Assembly: GCA_022702545.1 (NCBI GenBank)
Contig: JAHRBC010000001.1
Span: 6,758,001 to 6,822,000, forward strand
Source: Phycomyces nitens
Taxonomy: Eukaryota > Mucoromycota > Mucoromycetes > Mucorales > Phycomycetaceae
DNA: 64,000 bases
Direction: 5' to 3'
A program made the position numbers and the translations under genes. Under the pieces are notes generated by a model. That model made no database searches. It saw only the letters and a program-made list of their open reading frames with translations, and was not told the origin of the DNA. Positions within the stretch are counted from its first letter, which is position 1, and every line of letters begins with the position of its first letter. Shown here piece by piece: positions 38,804 to 50,231 of the stretch.

Positions 38804-39623
38804 GGGTCACTACTGGCCGTGGCCATGGCTGTGGGTCTCTTGAGAATAGACTCGATTGGCCTTTATAGATCGAGGCCAACCCAATATCTATACTATTAAT
38901 AATGACAATAATAATGATAATAATAATGATAATGATAATTATAATAATATATATGTTTATATCCTACACCTTTTTTCTCTTGTTTTAAACCCCTCTTTTA
39001 TTGGTATTTTACAAGTTTATTTGTCGGAGCCTCTTTCATGAAAGGTTTGTGTAAAGTAACCTTCTTTACTGCCAATATACATACATACATACATACATGT
39101 GGCAACAGATACAAGACCCTTTGCGATTCCAAGAGGACGATCAATGTCTATATAGATATATTTATTTATTTATATATATATTTATATTTATTGTTTGTTT
39201 GTTTGCTTGTTGGTCAATATTGCTGTATCACATAGGGTGCCAATATATATATATATATATATATATCGCAGCCAAAACACATTTGTTAATATATCTCCTT
39301 GGCTCTTGGATGTCGGCCAGAATCTAACCTCAACCGACACTTGGCAACTTGCTCTTAAACCCTTATCCCCCCTCCCCCTCTCCCTCTCCCTCCCCTTTTT
39401 TTCTTGGTAACACACAAGAAATGATATGCAATTGGTTTATTGGCTTACAAACCTATAGGTCTATCAATGTAAGCTGCATGCTCTCCTGATCCATGATAAT
39501 GCCAAACATTATGTACAAAAAGGACTTTGTGTTTATTGTATTAGAAGAGATGCATTAGAATGATTTTTTATATGTATCATATAGATTGAATGAGGGTATA
39601 ATTATATAATCAGATGGAGAAAT
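38804..39623. other. Convergent intergenic region with microsatellites
   Basis: It contains (AATAAT)n near 38895-38950, (CATA)n near 39079-39097, (TTTA)/(TA)n near 39160-39190, (GTTT)n near 39192-39206, (TA)n near 39242-39266 and a C/T-rich run near 39366-39396. No gene supported. Confidence 0.5.
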
Positions 39624-40294
39624 CTATAGAGGACTGGCCATGAACCATTCGGACAAGTGCTTGTACCGTGCCTGGCATCGTCGTAATCCCATCCCAGACG
39701 CCTGGGGACCTTCATCATCTTGCATGGCCGATAAGAGCGAGATGGGTTCGCCAGCCTTTTTCTCAAAACCATAGTCCTGCAGGTCGGACCCAGCCAAAAG
39801 GCTCTCCGAACAATATGCATCGCTCGTTTGCCAATCCTCATTGTACAAGAAATCGTCTTCTTCGTCACTAGAGCTGTCCAGGTCCTCATAGTCAATGTAG
39901 AACTTTGACCTTGGTGGTCCACTCTCAATATCGTCTTTGGGGGCTCCAATCCAATCATGACTGATCTCATTTGGCCGCGGCTGCGATGGAAAGGTTGGCA
40001 GAGAGCGCGTCCGGGTGAGCAAGGGAAGGCTGGGGAGGGTAATGGGTTGGTGGGGTGCCTTTGGACGGCGTAGGATGGCCTGTCGATACCATAGACGCCA
40101 GGAGATGTTTTCGATACGCAGGTCCTGTACATTCTTCTTGCACTTTGAGAACACTGTTCTTGTTAGTCAATCTATAGCGTATCCTGAGAATCGTTACCTG
40201 ACCACAGCAGAGACAGCTCCACATGGCCCCAGAGCGCATTTGGTGCGTGGGTGCCCATCATCAGCAGGTGGCTTTCAAGCAAAGGATTGGCCAT
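39624..40294 (-). CDS. AreA-type GATA-like (DUF1752) domain protein
   Basis: Two exons, 40294-40198 and 40153-39624, separated by a 44-nt intron, sum to 627 nt, giving 208 residues. Across the junction the protein reads ELSLLWSVFSKCKKNVQDLR followed by IENISWRLWYRQ. This is the conserved N-terminal block shared by fungal nitrogen regulators of the AreA type and by many fungal proteins that lack the zinc finger (PF08550). No Cys4 finger follows. The rest is disordered and acidic, with DYEDLDSSSDEEDDFLYNED, and ends SEWFMASPL. It is probably a regulatory or adaptor protein, possibly in nutrient or phosphatase signalling; the exact role is not known. Confidence 0.8.
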
Positions 40295-40526
40295 TTCAAT
40301 TACTTTTTATTATTATGATGATTATGATTATTGTCGTTTATTAAATTATTGTGTGTGTGTGTGCGTATATATATATAAATATATATATGTTTTTTTTGAA
40401 AGAGGAAACCTAGTCAAAGGGGTATTTTCCCCATCTTTTATAGAACAAGAATTATTAATATTATTTTATTGAATGGCCGACTCCACACATTGGGGATATC
40501 AAATCCCCAACCACTTGCAAAGATTC
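40295..40526. other. Short intergenic region
   Basis: AT-rich with (GT)n and (TA)n near 40350-40388, upstream of the AreA-domain gene. No ORF. Confidence 0.5.
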
Positions 40527-42198
40527 TTAATTCCTGTGATATATAAACCACAGTTCTCCAATAACCACGCTGCTTGTAGCCAGGCCAAGAGCCGGCAGCA
40601 AAAGCAGATTCCAGCCTAGGAACCGTCGATACCCCAGTACATGGATATTCTTGCTCTTTAAGATATGATCAAACCTAGCCAGCGTTGTTAAGGCAGGCAA
40701 ATGCATTTCAATTGACCTACATGATCCCAGCCAGACTTCCTACAAGCGTCAGACATGCACCCAGATTGCTGCCTACAATCAGACCCAACAGGACTCCTTG
40801 CATCACAGCTGGGGACGTGACTCTGGAGCTGAAGTTGGGATGCTGGATTATTCTTGTTAGCAAAATGGTCATGGGCAGGTTGTTCAGCAGCTGACAGGCT
40901 ACAATGGACACAAATGTCACTCCGTACACTGCTGTCACATAGTTTGCCGTAAACACCACCAACCCCTTGGCCAGAACCCCCACCCATCCGACCAAAGACA
41001 GTCCCTCAACCAGCACAAACATCCCCAGACTAAATGGCAAGATTGCCCAGGGCATTCTTTGTATGACCGCAAACACCGTCGGCCATCGATACCCAAGGCT
41101 CTTGACCCTTCTGAGGCTATGTTTCAGCCAGACCTTGCCATTCTCATCAGTTGTACTCAGGGTTTGGAGGTTGATTGTGTTGGACTGCACTGGCCCACTC
41201 TCACTATGCATCCATCTGATCGTCCCAAGATCATACAAGAAGTCTCGCACCATTATTACCACGGCAAACGGAAGTGTCACCATCCACACCGACACTCCCG
41301 CAAACGAAGTCCCGACCAGTGTGGCCAGGCAGCAGCCCAGCAAAACTGTCCCAAACACAGCACCTTTTGGGTCCAGCAGGACACTTCTTGGGTCCGCATC
41401 CGGAGCATGGATCTGGCGGGGAAGGTAGACTGGGTTGTTGAATATGAGTCGCAAGGCGCAGTATGCCACCAACAGTGTCACCACGGTTGGAAGCAGCATC
41501 CAGGCCGAATATTCAATAAAGCTGATGTCATAGGCTTCCGACACAATCACATTGGTAGGATTGCCAATGTACAATGCCATTGACGCTATACAAAGAATTG
41601 TCAATTTTGGAACTGTAATGACTTATAGTCATCCTATTACCAATGTTTGCCGTCGTAAACTCGCTCACTAGGAATGCAGTGGGATTTATACCAGATACTC
41701 GGGTAAAGTAAGACAAGAATACTGTGCCAGTCAAGATGACAACATCATTGCTCGTCAAGCCACTCATTAGACTTGTCAGACAAAAGAACAATGTGAATGC
41801 CAAGATTCCTCGATCACCAGCCTTGCGAGACACCCAGAATGCAAGGTACTGGAACAGGCCAGTGAGGTCAAGAGAGATACAGATATACGCCTGCAACATA
41901 TATGGCCTTTAATCATCTGGACCCAATGGTATTTACGTACAAGGGAATAGAACAATATAAGGATCGCATAGGGCTGGATTCCTTTGGTCCCAATGCATCC
42001 ATCTCTGACCGCAGTAATTGGAATTGCTCTGACGATAAGCAAGATAAGCACCCCAAGGGGAGGAGAGGTGGCGAGATTGAGATGGATGTGGGTCTGACGA
42101 AAAAAGGGGATTTTAAAGGGTCGAATGACGGGCACAATTGACAGCAGGAAAACTGCCAAGGTGACCCATGAGTATGCGTCTAGGCCACGGTCCTCCAT
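40527..42198 (-). CDS. ArsB/CitM-type (IT superfamily) anion or arsenite transporter
   Basis: Polytopic membrane transporter. Start ATG at 42198 (MEDRGLDAYSWVTLAVFLLS) and stop TAA at 40529-40527, in several exons, roughly 500-550 residues with about 11-12 hydrophobic spans. Conserved pieces: LTGLFQYLAFWVSRKAG, FFCLTSLMSGLTSNDVVILT, SEFTTANI and ALYIGNPTNVIVSEAY in the first half; QLLNNLPMTILLTRII and LLGLIVGSNLGACLTLVGSL near the end. The paired SN(D/L) and GNPTN/GSNLGA re-entrant motifs are the signature of the ArsB/NhaD/CitMHS group. A last exon encodes a further membrane segment ending WFIYHRN. Substrate (arsenite, citrate, silicate or other anions) cannot be decided from sequence. Confidence 0.85.
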
Positions 42199-42448
42199 AG
42201 GGGTGAAAAAAAAAGAAGGTAAAAACAAAAAGAGACGATCATCTGGTTAAAGAAGTGCTTAAAGGAATGTGACTGGGTTGAGATTGAATTGAGAGAGAAT
42301 GCGATTCTCTTTTTATGTGAAAATGTTAATTACATAATGGTTTCCAAAAGTCTAAAAAGAATACACAATGGAGACGTTGTCTCCTTCTCTTCAACTCCTT
42401 CTGATGTGGTATCATTTACCGTATCCATAGAAAAAATTCTGTTAAAAA

Positions 42449-43540
42449 AGTCAGCTTCCTTGGGCATGCTGGGCATTCGGCTTGAAGTAGTACTTTTTAA
42501 AGGTATTACTCGTGAGCGACCAGTTGGCGTGTTGTTTGACGGTTTGAATATCCATTCCTCCTTGCCACAGTCGTAGGCCTGATAGAGGATGAGACTTTGT
42601 CAGAGTCCAGGTAGGTAAGAAACACAGTGTGATCTTTGGGAAGAAGAAAACAAAAGTCATTGGTCTTGTCCACAAAAGCCTTTAGGGTAAGAACCGGACA
42701 TATAGGTTAGGTGTTTTGTATTACTCCAATTTTGGAGTGCTTCCATTGTGCTTCTTTCGGCTCCCGGGCTACAAGTGTTACGCATGTTACGCATGTTACG
42801 CCTGTTACTACAGAGCTGGTGTAAGTCCAGTGTATGTTTTGAAATTGTAAACGCCAATTTCCGACCTAGGACGCCACATTGTTGCCAGACAAACCAACAT
42901 CACCGTTTTCTTTTTTGCTGAAGTTGAGCAAGTGTCAGCTCTTGTGTCGGTCCCCAAGTCTCGAGATGTCGAAGAACTGGTTGCAAAAACCATATCTAAT
43001 CTTGATTGTGATGCAGAATCTTCATTTCTGATGTTCTTTTCGCCAAAAAGAAAGCTGATATTGGTTCCTGCCCATCTAGACTGGGTTTATCGGGCCAGAG
43101 GATTCGGAAAACCAAAGAGATAGATGATTGCATAATGCTGAAATATATTGACTGGAGAAAGTCTGATTATCCACCAAGTAGTTTACCACGGCATTGACAT
43201 CATAATTGCAAGGATTTACACAAGGACTTTGTCTCTTACGCCATCGTACCCAACGTCGCCACTCACAATCATACCGCTTGTTGGTATTCTCTCGCCTTGA
43301 GTTTTTCAAGAAGACTGCTGCTTTCCCTGAAACCCCCCTGTCTTTCCCTGGCACTGCGGATAATCTCCATGCGGTCAAGGTGAGGCTCTTGTTGATATAC
43401 ACTGGCAGTGGTTGTGTGGTTGATTGTTGGAGTACCATTGGCCACCAATATTGGGTTGGCCAACTCGGGGTAACAAGGATTGCTGATCGTACCTTGTCCT
43501 TGCAAATCTCCTGGATTACTTGTGAAACCAATTTCCATGG
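42449..43540 (-). pseudogene. Degenerate DIRS-type retroelement fragment: tyrosine recombinase
   Basis: Reading the minus strand, broken frames recall the 3' half of DIRS retrotransposons. From 43531: AILVTPSWPTQYWWPMVL (end of RT/RNase H), then NTNKRYDCEWRRWVRW (recombinase core-binding domain), near 42900 MWRPRSEIG, and near 42480 the catalytic C-terminal block VKQHANWSLTSNTFKKYYFK with the probable nucleophilic Tyr. At least two frame changes and stops separate these blocks. No RT, GAG or terminal repeats were found nearby, so only a relic remains. The spelled blocks are quoted as found, not repaired. Confidence 0.8.
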
Positions 43541-43721
43541 TGGATGAAGAAAACGAAAATTAGAATTTTAATTAGCCCAAGTTGGCACTGGAGCCACTGT
43601 ACTTGAGAACCTGCGTCAAATCTTTGGAATGCTGTTGACGCAATCAGTGATTTACGTCGTCGTTGTCCTTACCAAGCCTTTCTCTATTCTTTCTCTACCA
43701 CCTTACGTTCTCCACTAATCA

Positions 43722-43729
43722 TATAAATA
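43722..43729 (+). promoter_or_regulatory. Possible TATA box
   Basis: TATAAATA followed by a CT-rich leader lies about 280 bp upstream of the proposed ATG of the following gene. An unrecognised first exon may lie between. Confidence 0.35.
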
Positions 43730-44006
43730 CCTCTTCCTGTCTCTTATCTTGTCTTGTCATGTCCTGTAAAAGCACCTAGCACCATTCTTGCCAGTCTTTC
43801 TCTTGTGCTGTCTTGTTCAACTCTTACAAGAGCATATTATTTATTTTTCATCTAGAGGCTCATGAATTTGACTGTACACAAAAAACTTTCACCAAGACAG
43901 CTCCAAAGATAATACTCAAGAGAATTAGGGTGGCTCAGAAGAAAAGCGCGATAATCGTAGCTCAAACGTAGCTTGTGCTCCTGTTTCTAAAGAACAAAAT
44001 GTCTTG

Positions 44007-45394
44007 ATGAAGGTGTCTGACACCTTGAACAACTATGTAAAAATGAAAATTTCCAGTACTTCAGCTATCCCCGCTACAAGTGATATTGTAAGAAATAAAA
44101 TACGACCAGTTTTTTTTAATCTCTAACTTTCTTTCTTTTTGTTAGGTAGAAAGGAAACGCCAGTACGAGGAAGACTCTCCAGATATGGTAAAGTTTTTCT
44201 TCTTTCTTAGCAGTGATTAATGATATACTAACATTTGAACTTTCCAGAGTCAAGCTTCTTTTCCTGGTAATGCAAGCTAGCAAGTCACTATATTTCTCAT
44301 TTTACCCTTTCTAACATATGTATACTATAGCATTTGACAAAAGTAACGGAAGGAAGAAAAATCAGTATCGTTTCGAGGCACCCTCAGCTAGGGCCGAAAG
44401 TCTCCATATGCCAAAGTTGAGAAAAACGCAACTTGAAGCACTAAAGAAAATGTGCCACTTTGGCACTTCTTTCTGCTCAAATGATCAGACCATCGACGAA
44501 TATCAAGCGTGCATTAATGAACAGATGCAGAATAGTTCACTCCGGTCTCTTGAGATGCTTGATTGTGTTGTATCCTTGTTAGAAGAAGCATCCTTTGATG
44601 ATTTCAATGAGACACTTTGGGCATTCAAACCTGATTTTGCTTTGACAACTCCATCAAAACTATTTTTGGATATTGTAAAATACACCCTCTGCTCATTTCA
44701 TTTGTCATGCAGATCGATACAAGAGTTCGCACAAAATCATGAAAGAACCCATTTTGGCGAAAACATAATCCCGTATTTGTTGCCATTAGCAAAAGTTACT
44801 GGGCTTGTGGAATTCAAATGGTGAGAAGAAGAAAAAGAGCGATATTGCGAGAAAGATGGTCTTTTATTGATTTATTTATTATAGGTGTGAATCACCATTT
44901 TTGTCTTCACGCGTGTTGAATCAACAAGAGCGCGATTACGACTGCCGTTCTGTTCCGCCAAACAAGTATATCAATGCGCTTGGTACATTCAAAGCATTGA
45001 ACAACATGGAACTGATCATTGTTGAAGCCTCAAGGTAGTATTTATCAACTTAATGTCAGATATCTTCATTCTTAACGATACATTTTATAGTGGCGTTTTA
45101 AAGGAGCATACAACGCACACAATAGAGGATTCACTAAAGATATTAGAGTGTAGTATGTCTGCCTTACGGAAAGAAGCTTCCTACTACAAGAATGCTTCAA
45201 CAAATACCTTTAAAGAACTCAAGGTATTTTCCGTTCATGTTGGGACAACACAAGTCGCACTCTGCGAGATGTCTTTCAACGATGAAAACAATTGGAAGGT
45301 CCTCGAAACAAGAACGGCCAAAATACCTACCAATTGGAATGACAGGATTTGCCTTGTCCAATATCTTGAACTTTTGGCAACCTTGTTTGTATGA
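44007..45394 (+). CDS. Unrecognised multi-exon protein
   Basis: Not recognised. Exons 44007-44087, 44146-44187, 44248-44266, 44331-44820, 44885-45034 and 45091-45394 (81+42+19+490+150+304) sum to 1086 nt, giving 361 residues with clean GT/AG junctions, so the gene seems intact. The start is uncertain: the frame is open for about 70 bases upstream. The protein is mostly helical in composition, with no signal peptide or membrane span. Segments that look structured are MPKLRKTQLEALKKMCHFGT, CSFHLSCRSIQEFAQNHERT and VFSVHVGTTQVALCEMSF. It begins in a Ser-rich region with a basic ERKRQYEEDSPD patch. It sits between a DIRS relic and a Tc1-type transposase and may belong to a lineage-specific, TE-associated family. 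Confidence 0.6.
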
Positions 45395-45710
45395 TTTAAC
45401 TTGTCATCATGAATATATGCAAGTGTTCCAACTTTTTTTTTCAGCGCTCTGAGGGGACACGAATCTATTTTGGTTAGGAGACAAGGGGGCGCGGGCCGGA
45501 CAATTTATTGTGACTATTTTTATGACGTCCGGCTTGTACGTCTTTGAGACGATACCGATTTTTGAATCCGATCTCGTGAAATTACAATTTGAATTTCGAG
45601 ATTGTGCCATTTGAATTTTGTAGTTATTCCTCATATTTTACTTTTTTTTCAATCTTTAGACTCCATTAATTTATATGTATTAGTTTATTTTTATTTAAAA
45701 AAAAAAAGAA

Positions 45711-46735
45711 TCACTCGATTCTCCTCGATTCCAAACAGTCTTGGAAATAACTAATACTATGGTTAATCCAGCCTTGGCAGTTTTCTTTGGTGATCTGCAG
45801 GCTGGATTCCCCAATATGCTTCAAAAAAGCATCCGTCGAAAGTCCTGGCTTTCTCCTTGCCAGTCCCTTCAGCTTGCCAAAGCATTCCTCCACTGGGTTG
45901 AGGAATGGGGACCACGCTGGCAGGTAGTGGATCCTGTGGCGGGTCGTCATGATGTAATCCTGAACGCTGCCAGCCCTGTGGATACCAGCATTATCCATGA
46001 TAAACCAATGGGGAGGAGCATTGGTTTCGTCAAGCTTTGCGACCAGAATCTTCATATATTCAATAAATATATCCGAAGTCGTGCCTCCCGTCACAAGCTT
46101 CGCAGATATATTCTCCACACCATTGTAAGATATGGCGGCCAGAATGGAGATGTTCAGGGTCCTCTTGGTCACTGTCTGGACCACTGCATCTTCGCCCTTT
46201 CTGGCCCAACCTTTTTGCCTGATGAGGTTGGCATTGAAGCCAGCTTCGTCGACGAAGATGCAGTTCGTCTTGTAGGAAATCTCCAGGCTCTGGAGGGACT
46301 CCACAAATTTCTTTCTGGCGGCAATGACCTCCGGAGAATTCCTCTTCTCCTCAACTGGCTTGGTCTTCTTCAGGGTGAAGCCAATGTGGTTGGTGATGTG
46401 GCGGTATATACCACTGCAGGAAATTGTCTTTTCCTTTAGGTCAGGAAATCTCTCGTAAAACCTTTCTCTCGTCATCTCCAGAGTGAGAGTACAGTCCTCA
46501 TCAAGCATCTCGATAAGGTACTGCGAATGCTCATCAGTAAGCTTGACACATTCTGCTTTTCTTCCGCCCTTTGGCCTTGGTGCGATCTCTCCTGTCTCGA
46601 CAAACTTGTCCCCGATACTATCGACAGTTGATCTGGGTAGACCAAGCAACTTGGCTACAGAGGATACACTCTTGGTATCCTTTCTCAGAGTTAGGTCGAT
46701 AATCCTTTCACGAGTCTATAGAGGAACTGCTCGGT
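45711..46735 (-). pseudogene. Tc1/mariner-type DD34E transposase, N-terminally disrupted
   Basis: On the minus strand an open frame of more than 310 codons ends at 45711. It shows the helix-turn-helix part (SVSSVAKLLGLPRSTVDSIG, then GRKAECVKLTDEHSQYL) and the DDE core: IFVDEAGFNANL (first Asp), WFIMDNAGIHRAG (second Asp) and SPFLNPVEECFGKLK (Glu 34 residues after the second Asp). Upstream the same frame continues past a TAG at about 46718 into KATKTLKKYRAVPL with no usable ATG. Either the 5' end is broken or CTATAG there is an intron acceptor. It is a different subfamily from the pair at 48.7/55.3 kb. A possible terminal motif CAGTAGAATCTCTGTTA is seen near 46845 on the 5' side only. Confidence 0.8.
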
Positions 46736-46982
46736 ACTTCTTTAGTGTTTTGGTTGCCTTGACACCACTTCCGTTTTGCTTTGAAATATTTTTGGATCAT
46801 ACCATGTTGAAGTCAATGAATAAAGTTTGAAAGACACTTGTTAAACAGTAGAATCTCTGTTACTTATTTATAATTGCATAAAATGTAAAAATTTGAGCAT
46901 GAAGAACTGTTCAGATCATGCAAGAAAAAAATGTATTATAATCAGACATTTGAGGAACAGTCACGAAATTAAAATGTCATAT

Positions 46983-48434
46983 TCATGAGATCAGATTCAA
47001 AAATCGGTATTCTTTGTCCAAAGATGTGGTTACGGATGAACTGATCACAGAATACCCAATTTTTTGGAACAGTCTTGACGCAATCATTGATGAATTGTCG
47101 TTGTTCATCGATTTTTTTACCGTTTCACTGTCTGCATATGTAAATACGGTGAATGGTTGACAAGAATGATGTAGCGCTAGAAAGCTCGATGCTCGGCATA
47201 GAAAATATGTCGCTGGGTGGTAAAAATGAGAGCATAATTGTCGTGCTTGATAGATCAACTTGAATTTCTCGACTGATCGCGTGGTTGCATCTAATGCCAA
47301 GCACCGAGCTTTAGTCCAGCTATTCTTGTTAATAAAAAACTTCGTTGACTTTGCTGAGACGGAAAAGTCAAAGGATGATGGGCCAACGTTGGGATCTTGT
47401 TGGATGTCAAGTCGTAGACTTGAAGTCACCAACCCAGAGCAGGAGTGTGAATTAATCGTCAGTTTTCGCCCATCTCTGGTATTGTAAACACTTAGCCAAA
47501 CATCGGAATACATGGTTGACGGAATAGCATATAAATCATCGGAAGGTGATGATAATGCACGGTGAATGTCCATACTTTTCGTGTCACCATAAATTTCGAT
47601 TGTATTGACAATGATGGCTTCACCGTTATTTGTGTTCAGTAATATTGCCCCTGCCAATACTTGAGCACAAACATATTTTATATGTGGCTCCATAGTCCAG
47701 TTGGTGTTCAGCCAACGAATGGTACTTTCATCTAAATCGAAATATTGCTGATTCAGGAGCATATTACGATAGGGTGATCGATGAATCATTGAAGCTAAAC
47801 CCTGACAGACATTGTCGGTTGAATCATCAACACCACGCTTTCGCTTCAAAGATACTATAGGTTTGCAGATGAATCGTTTATCAGCTAGCTCGCTAATGTT
47901 GCTCCGATGTGCAAGGCCGTTAAATTCCACTGACTGTCTGACGGCCATTGGCTGTCCATCGGGACCCAAGGGAAACAAAGAAAATGGTTCCAACTTCATT
48001 CTCTCAATGATCCATTCATTTTTGTCAATTTCATCTCTGTCAGCGTTCATTGACTGACACGCATGGACAATGGCTTGAGAATAATTGTGACGTACGCTGT
48101 TTAAGCAAGTTTCTGTCGGCACATCTGCAATGCTTGTATTTGACGACACCTGGACAAGCTGTGACGAATCACTTTTTGTGAGCTGAGAAGATTTAATTTC
48201 ACTAAAACTGAGTTGTCAGTTTCCTCTACAATATCCATTCCCTCTACCTTCGTTATCAGCTGCACTCTCCAGGCTATCTGGCGCAACCACTGGGCTGATG
48301 TATTCGACAACTCTCCGTTTCAGTCTTTTGTTGTTCTCTCTTCTGTCTCTCTTGACGTTTTGCGCATTCAAGCAGAATTCTCTCTCGACATCCCAGCATA
48401 GCTGCATTCCTTCCCCATAGTTTAAACCCCACAA
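46983..48434 (-). pseudogene. Unknown protein, paralog of the 51126-52869 gene; one in-frame TGA
   Basis: The minus-strand frame runs from about 48434 to TGA at 46983, interrupted only by a TGA at 48216-48218. Downstream of it 388 codons are uninterrupted. The N-terminal part is basic/charged (NVKRDRRENNKRLKRRVVEY). The core aligns by eye to the zinc-finger paralog at 51126-52869: QVLAGAILLNTNNGEAIIVN with QMLVGAILVDGQNSILLNTV; DGRKLTINSHSCSGLVTSSL with DGKKLIIGTRTCNFLVTSSM; then NVGPSSFDF with NLGPSTTHF, and LIYQARQLCSHF with ILYQLRQLRSKF. No multiple-of-three intron with good sites removes the TGA, so it may be a nonsense mutation; an alternative 5' exon is possible. Domain unknown. Confidence 0.6.
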
Positions 48435-48615
48435 AAAATGGAAAGTGTATCGATTATGCTCTCGATAAGCTTTAAAACCGCTGTTAACGGGCAGTTACTG
48501 ATGTATGTATGGGGGTGAGAATTCGGTAGGGTGCACTGTCTTATTGATAAGCAATATTTTAAGTGGAAAGAAGACTGTCGTTTATTGTATGAATTTGTGG
48601 GGTATTTCAAGAACT

Positions 48616-48748
48616 ATTGTATTTTTCAGCAATTAAGAGACAGTCTCAGAGAAAATAAGAGAAAATTATTGGATAAAATAAGAGAAAATTTTAGATCAAT
48701 TAAGAGAAAACTGACCAATAAAATAAGAGAAAAACTCAGGAAAAATTA
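48616..48748 (-). repeat. Duplicated flank of the inverted transposon pair (copy of 56786-56922)
   Basis: About 135 bp, built of degenerate TCTCTTAATT/TCTCTTATTTT units when read on the minus strand, are identical by eye to 56786-56922 in reverse complement. They lie outside the transposon's terminal repeat. Confidence 0.85.
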
Positions 48749-50231
48749 AGAGAAAAAAAAGGGGCAATTAGTAGAAAGCTGCTTTAATCTCATTATAAGT
48801 TTTTCTCCAGGGCTAAGCACTTTTCAAAGAATCCGAGGGAATGGTGGATCCAGCCTTGGCAGTCTTTCTTGGTTACCTTGGAGCAGGCATCCATGATTCT
48901 GGGTGTGAGTGTCTCACCAGTTTCGAAAGGCTTTCTTTTGACACCATACTTCACCTTCGACCAGAATAGCTCAATTGGGTTTAGGAATGGTGAGTATGGT
49001 GGAAGATATGCACACCTATAGCCTCTGCTTTCTATCAAATTTCTTACTGTAGCTGGCTTATGTATGGGAGCATTGTCCATTACCAAGTAAAAGCCCCTCA
49101 TGTTGTTTCGGTCAAGAACATCCATCACATTACTCAAGTAATTTAGATAATGCTCGGCCCTTGTTCCAACTTTGGCTGTTGTTGTAACAACTTTACCATC
49201 TACTCTTCTCTTCTTAGCTCCCGAAACCATTATTGGCTTTCTCAAAGAAATGTCAATAACGCCGGCACTTGAGATGGCACCAAGGATGGTTATTGTAGTG
49301 CCTTTTGAAGCAGGGACAGTTGTCTTAGCAGGTGCTCCCTTCTTAGACCAGCCACGAGTGCGTGTCATGTGAAGATTGAATCCTGCTTCATCCAAAAATA
49401 CGCAATTGTTCTCAAAGTCCATTTCTTTATCAGCTAGCCATTGAAGGACGGTCTCCTTTCTCTTCTTCAAAGTTTCTTCTGAATTTCTAGCAACTGAAAT
49501 CTTCTCCAACTTCTTCATAGATAGTGCACAGCTGGTCCTAAGATGTCTGTATACTGCGGATGGGCTTACAGAGAGACTTGGAAACTCTATGATCAACAAC
49601 TCGTGTATTCCAGCTACAGTTGTAGTTGAACGCTCATCAACAAGGTCGATAATAAACTTCGAGTGCTTCTCAGTAAGCTCAGAGACAGTTCCCATTCTGC
49701 GTCCTCTTTTCTTCTGTTGAGGTACCTCCCCAGTTTTCTGCCACTGCGATTTGAAACGGTAGGCTGATTTTTCATTTATTCCTGTCTTTAAAGCTGCATC
49801 CTTTATAGGTACCTGTTCAACTAACAGAGCAATAAGCTTGTTGATATCCTGCTGAGTGTATACACGTCTAGCATTGCTAGCGTCGTCTTTTTTCAGTCAG
49901 GTCTCTGAGAGGCTTCTCTTCTTTCAAATCGCTCTCACTACTCTGCACATCAGCTTCATTTTCCTCCTCGTCCGAGCTATTACTGGGCTCATCACCCTCG
50001 TGCCCTTCCTTCAGCTCCATCGTCACATCTTCATCTAACTCCATGGCTGATGCAGTGATGTTATACTCCCACTTCTTTCTCATCATCGACATTACACTGA
50101 CAATAATCTCGGGTACAGCTTCAATATCTTCGTCGCGTAGAGAGATCTCGTTCATATCATAGTCAATATCCATTTTTTGTTAATAATAGTGAGAAAAGTG
50201 CTTTCTACTAATTGCCCTTTTTTTTTCTTTG
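48749..50231 (-). mobile_element. Tc1/mariner DD34E transposon, minus copy (frameshifted)
   Basis: 1483 bp bounded by TA on both sides. The terminal inverted repeat core is GGGCAATTAGTAGAAAGC preceded by an A-rich stretch at each end. The transposase frames (start ATG at 50173, end 48793) are identical by eye to the plus copy at 55301-56785. The exception is a homopolymer near 49887-49892 that has 6 instead of 8 bases. The element is exactly 2 bp shorter, consistent with that single contraction, which shifts the frame about 94 codons after the start. Confidence 0.9.
48793..50173 (-). pseudogene. Transposase of the minus copy, 2-bp frameshift
   Basis: The 5' frame encodes the acidic N-terminal region and ends prematurely a few codons after the short homopolymer (RDLTEKRRR, stop at 49877). 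The helix-turn-helix and the DDE core downstream remain open to the normal stop at 48793 (EKCLALEKNL). The DDE residues (VFLDEAGF, LVMDNAPIH, LNPIELFW) are all present. An internal ATG at 49695 (MGTVSELTEK) could give the core without most of the DNA-binding domain. Confidence 0.85.

Noticed and set aside
40967..41583. Plus-strand ORFs of 153 and 174 codons
   Set aside because: They are antisense to the ArsB/CitM-type transporter, whose membrane spans and motifs are clear.
45741..46439. 232-codon plus-strand ORF
   Set aside because: It is antisense to the DD34E transposase core; the sense strand carries all motifs.
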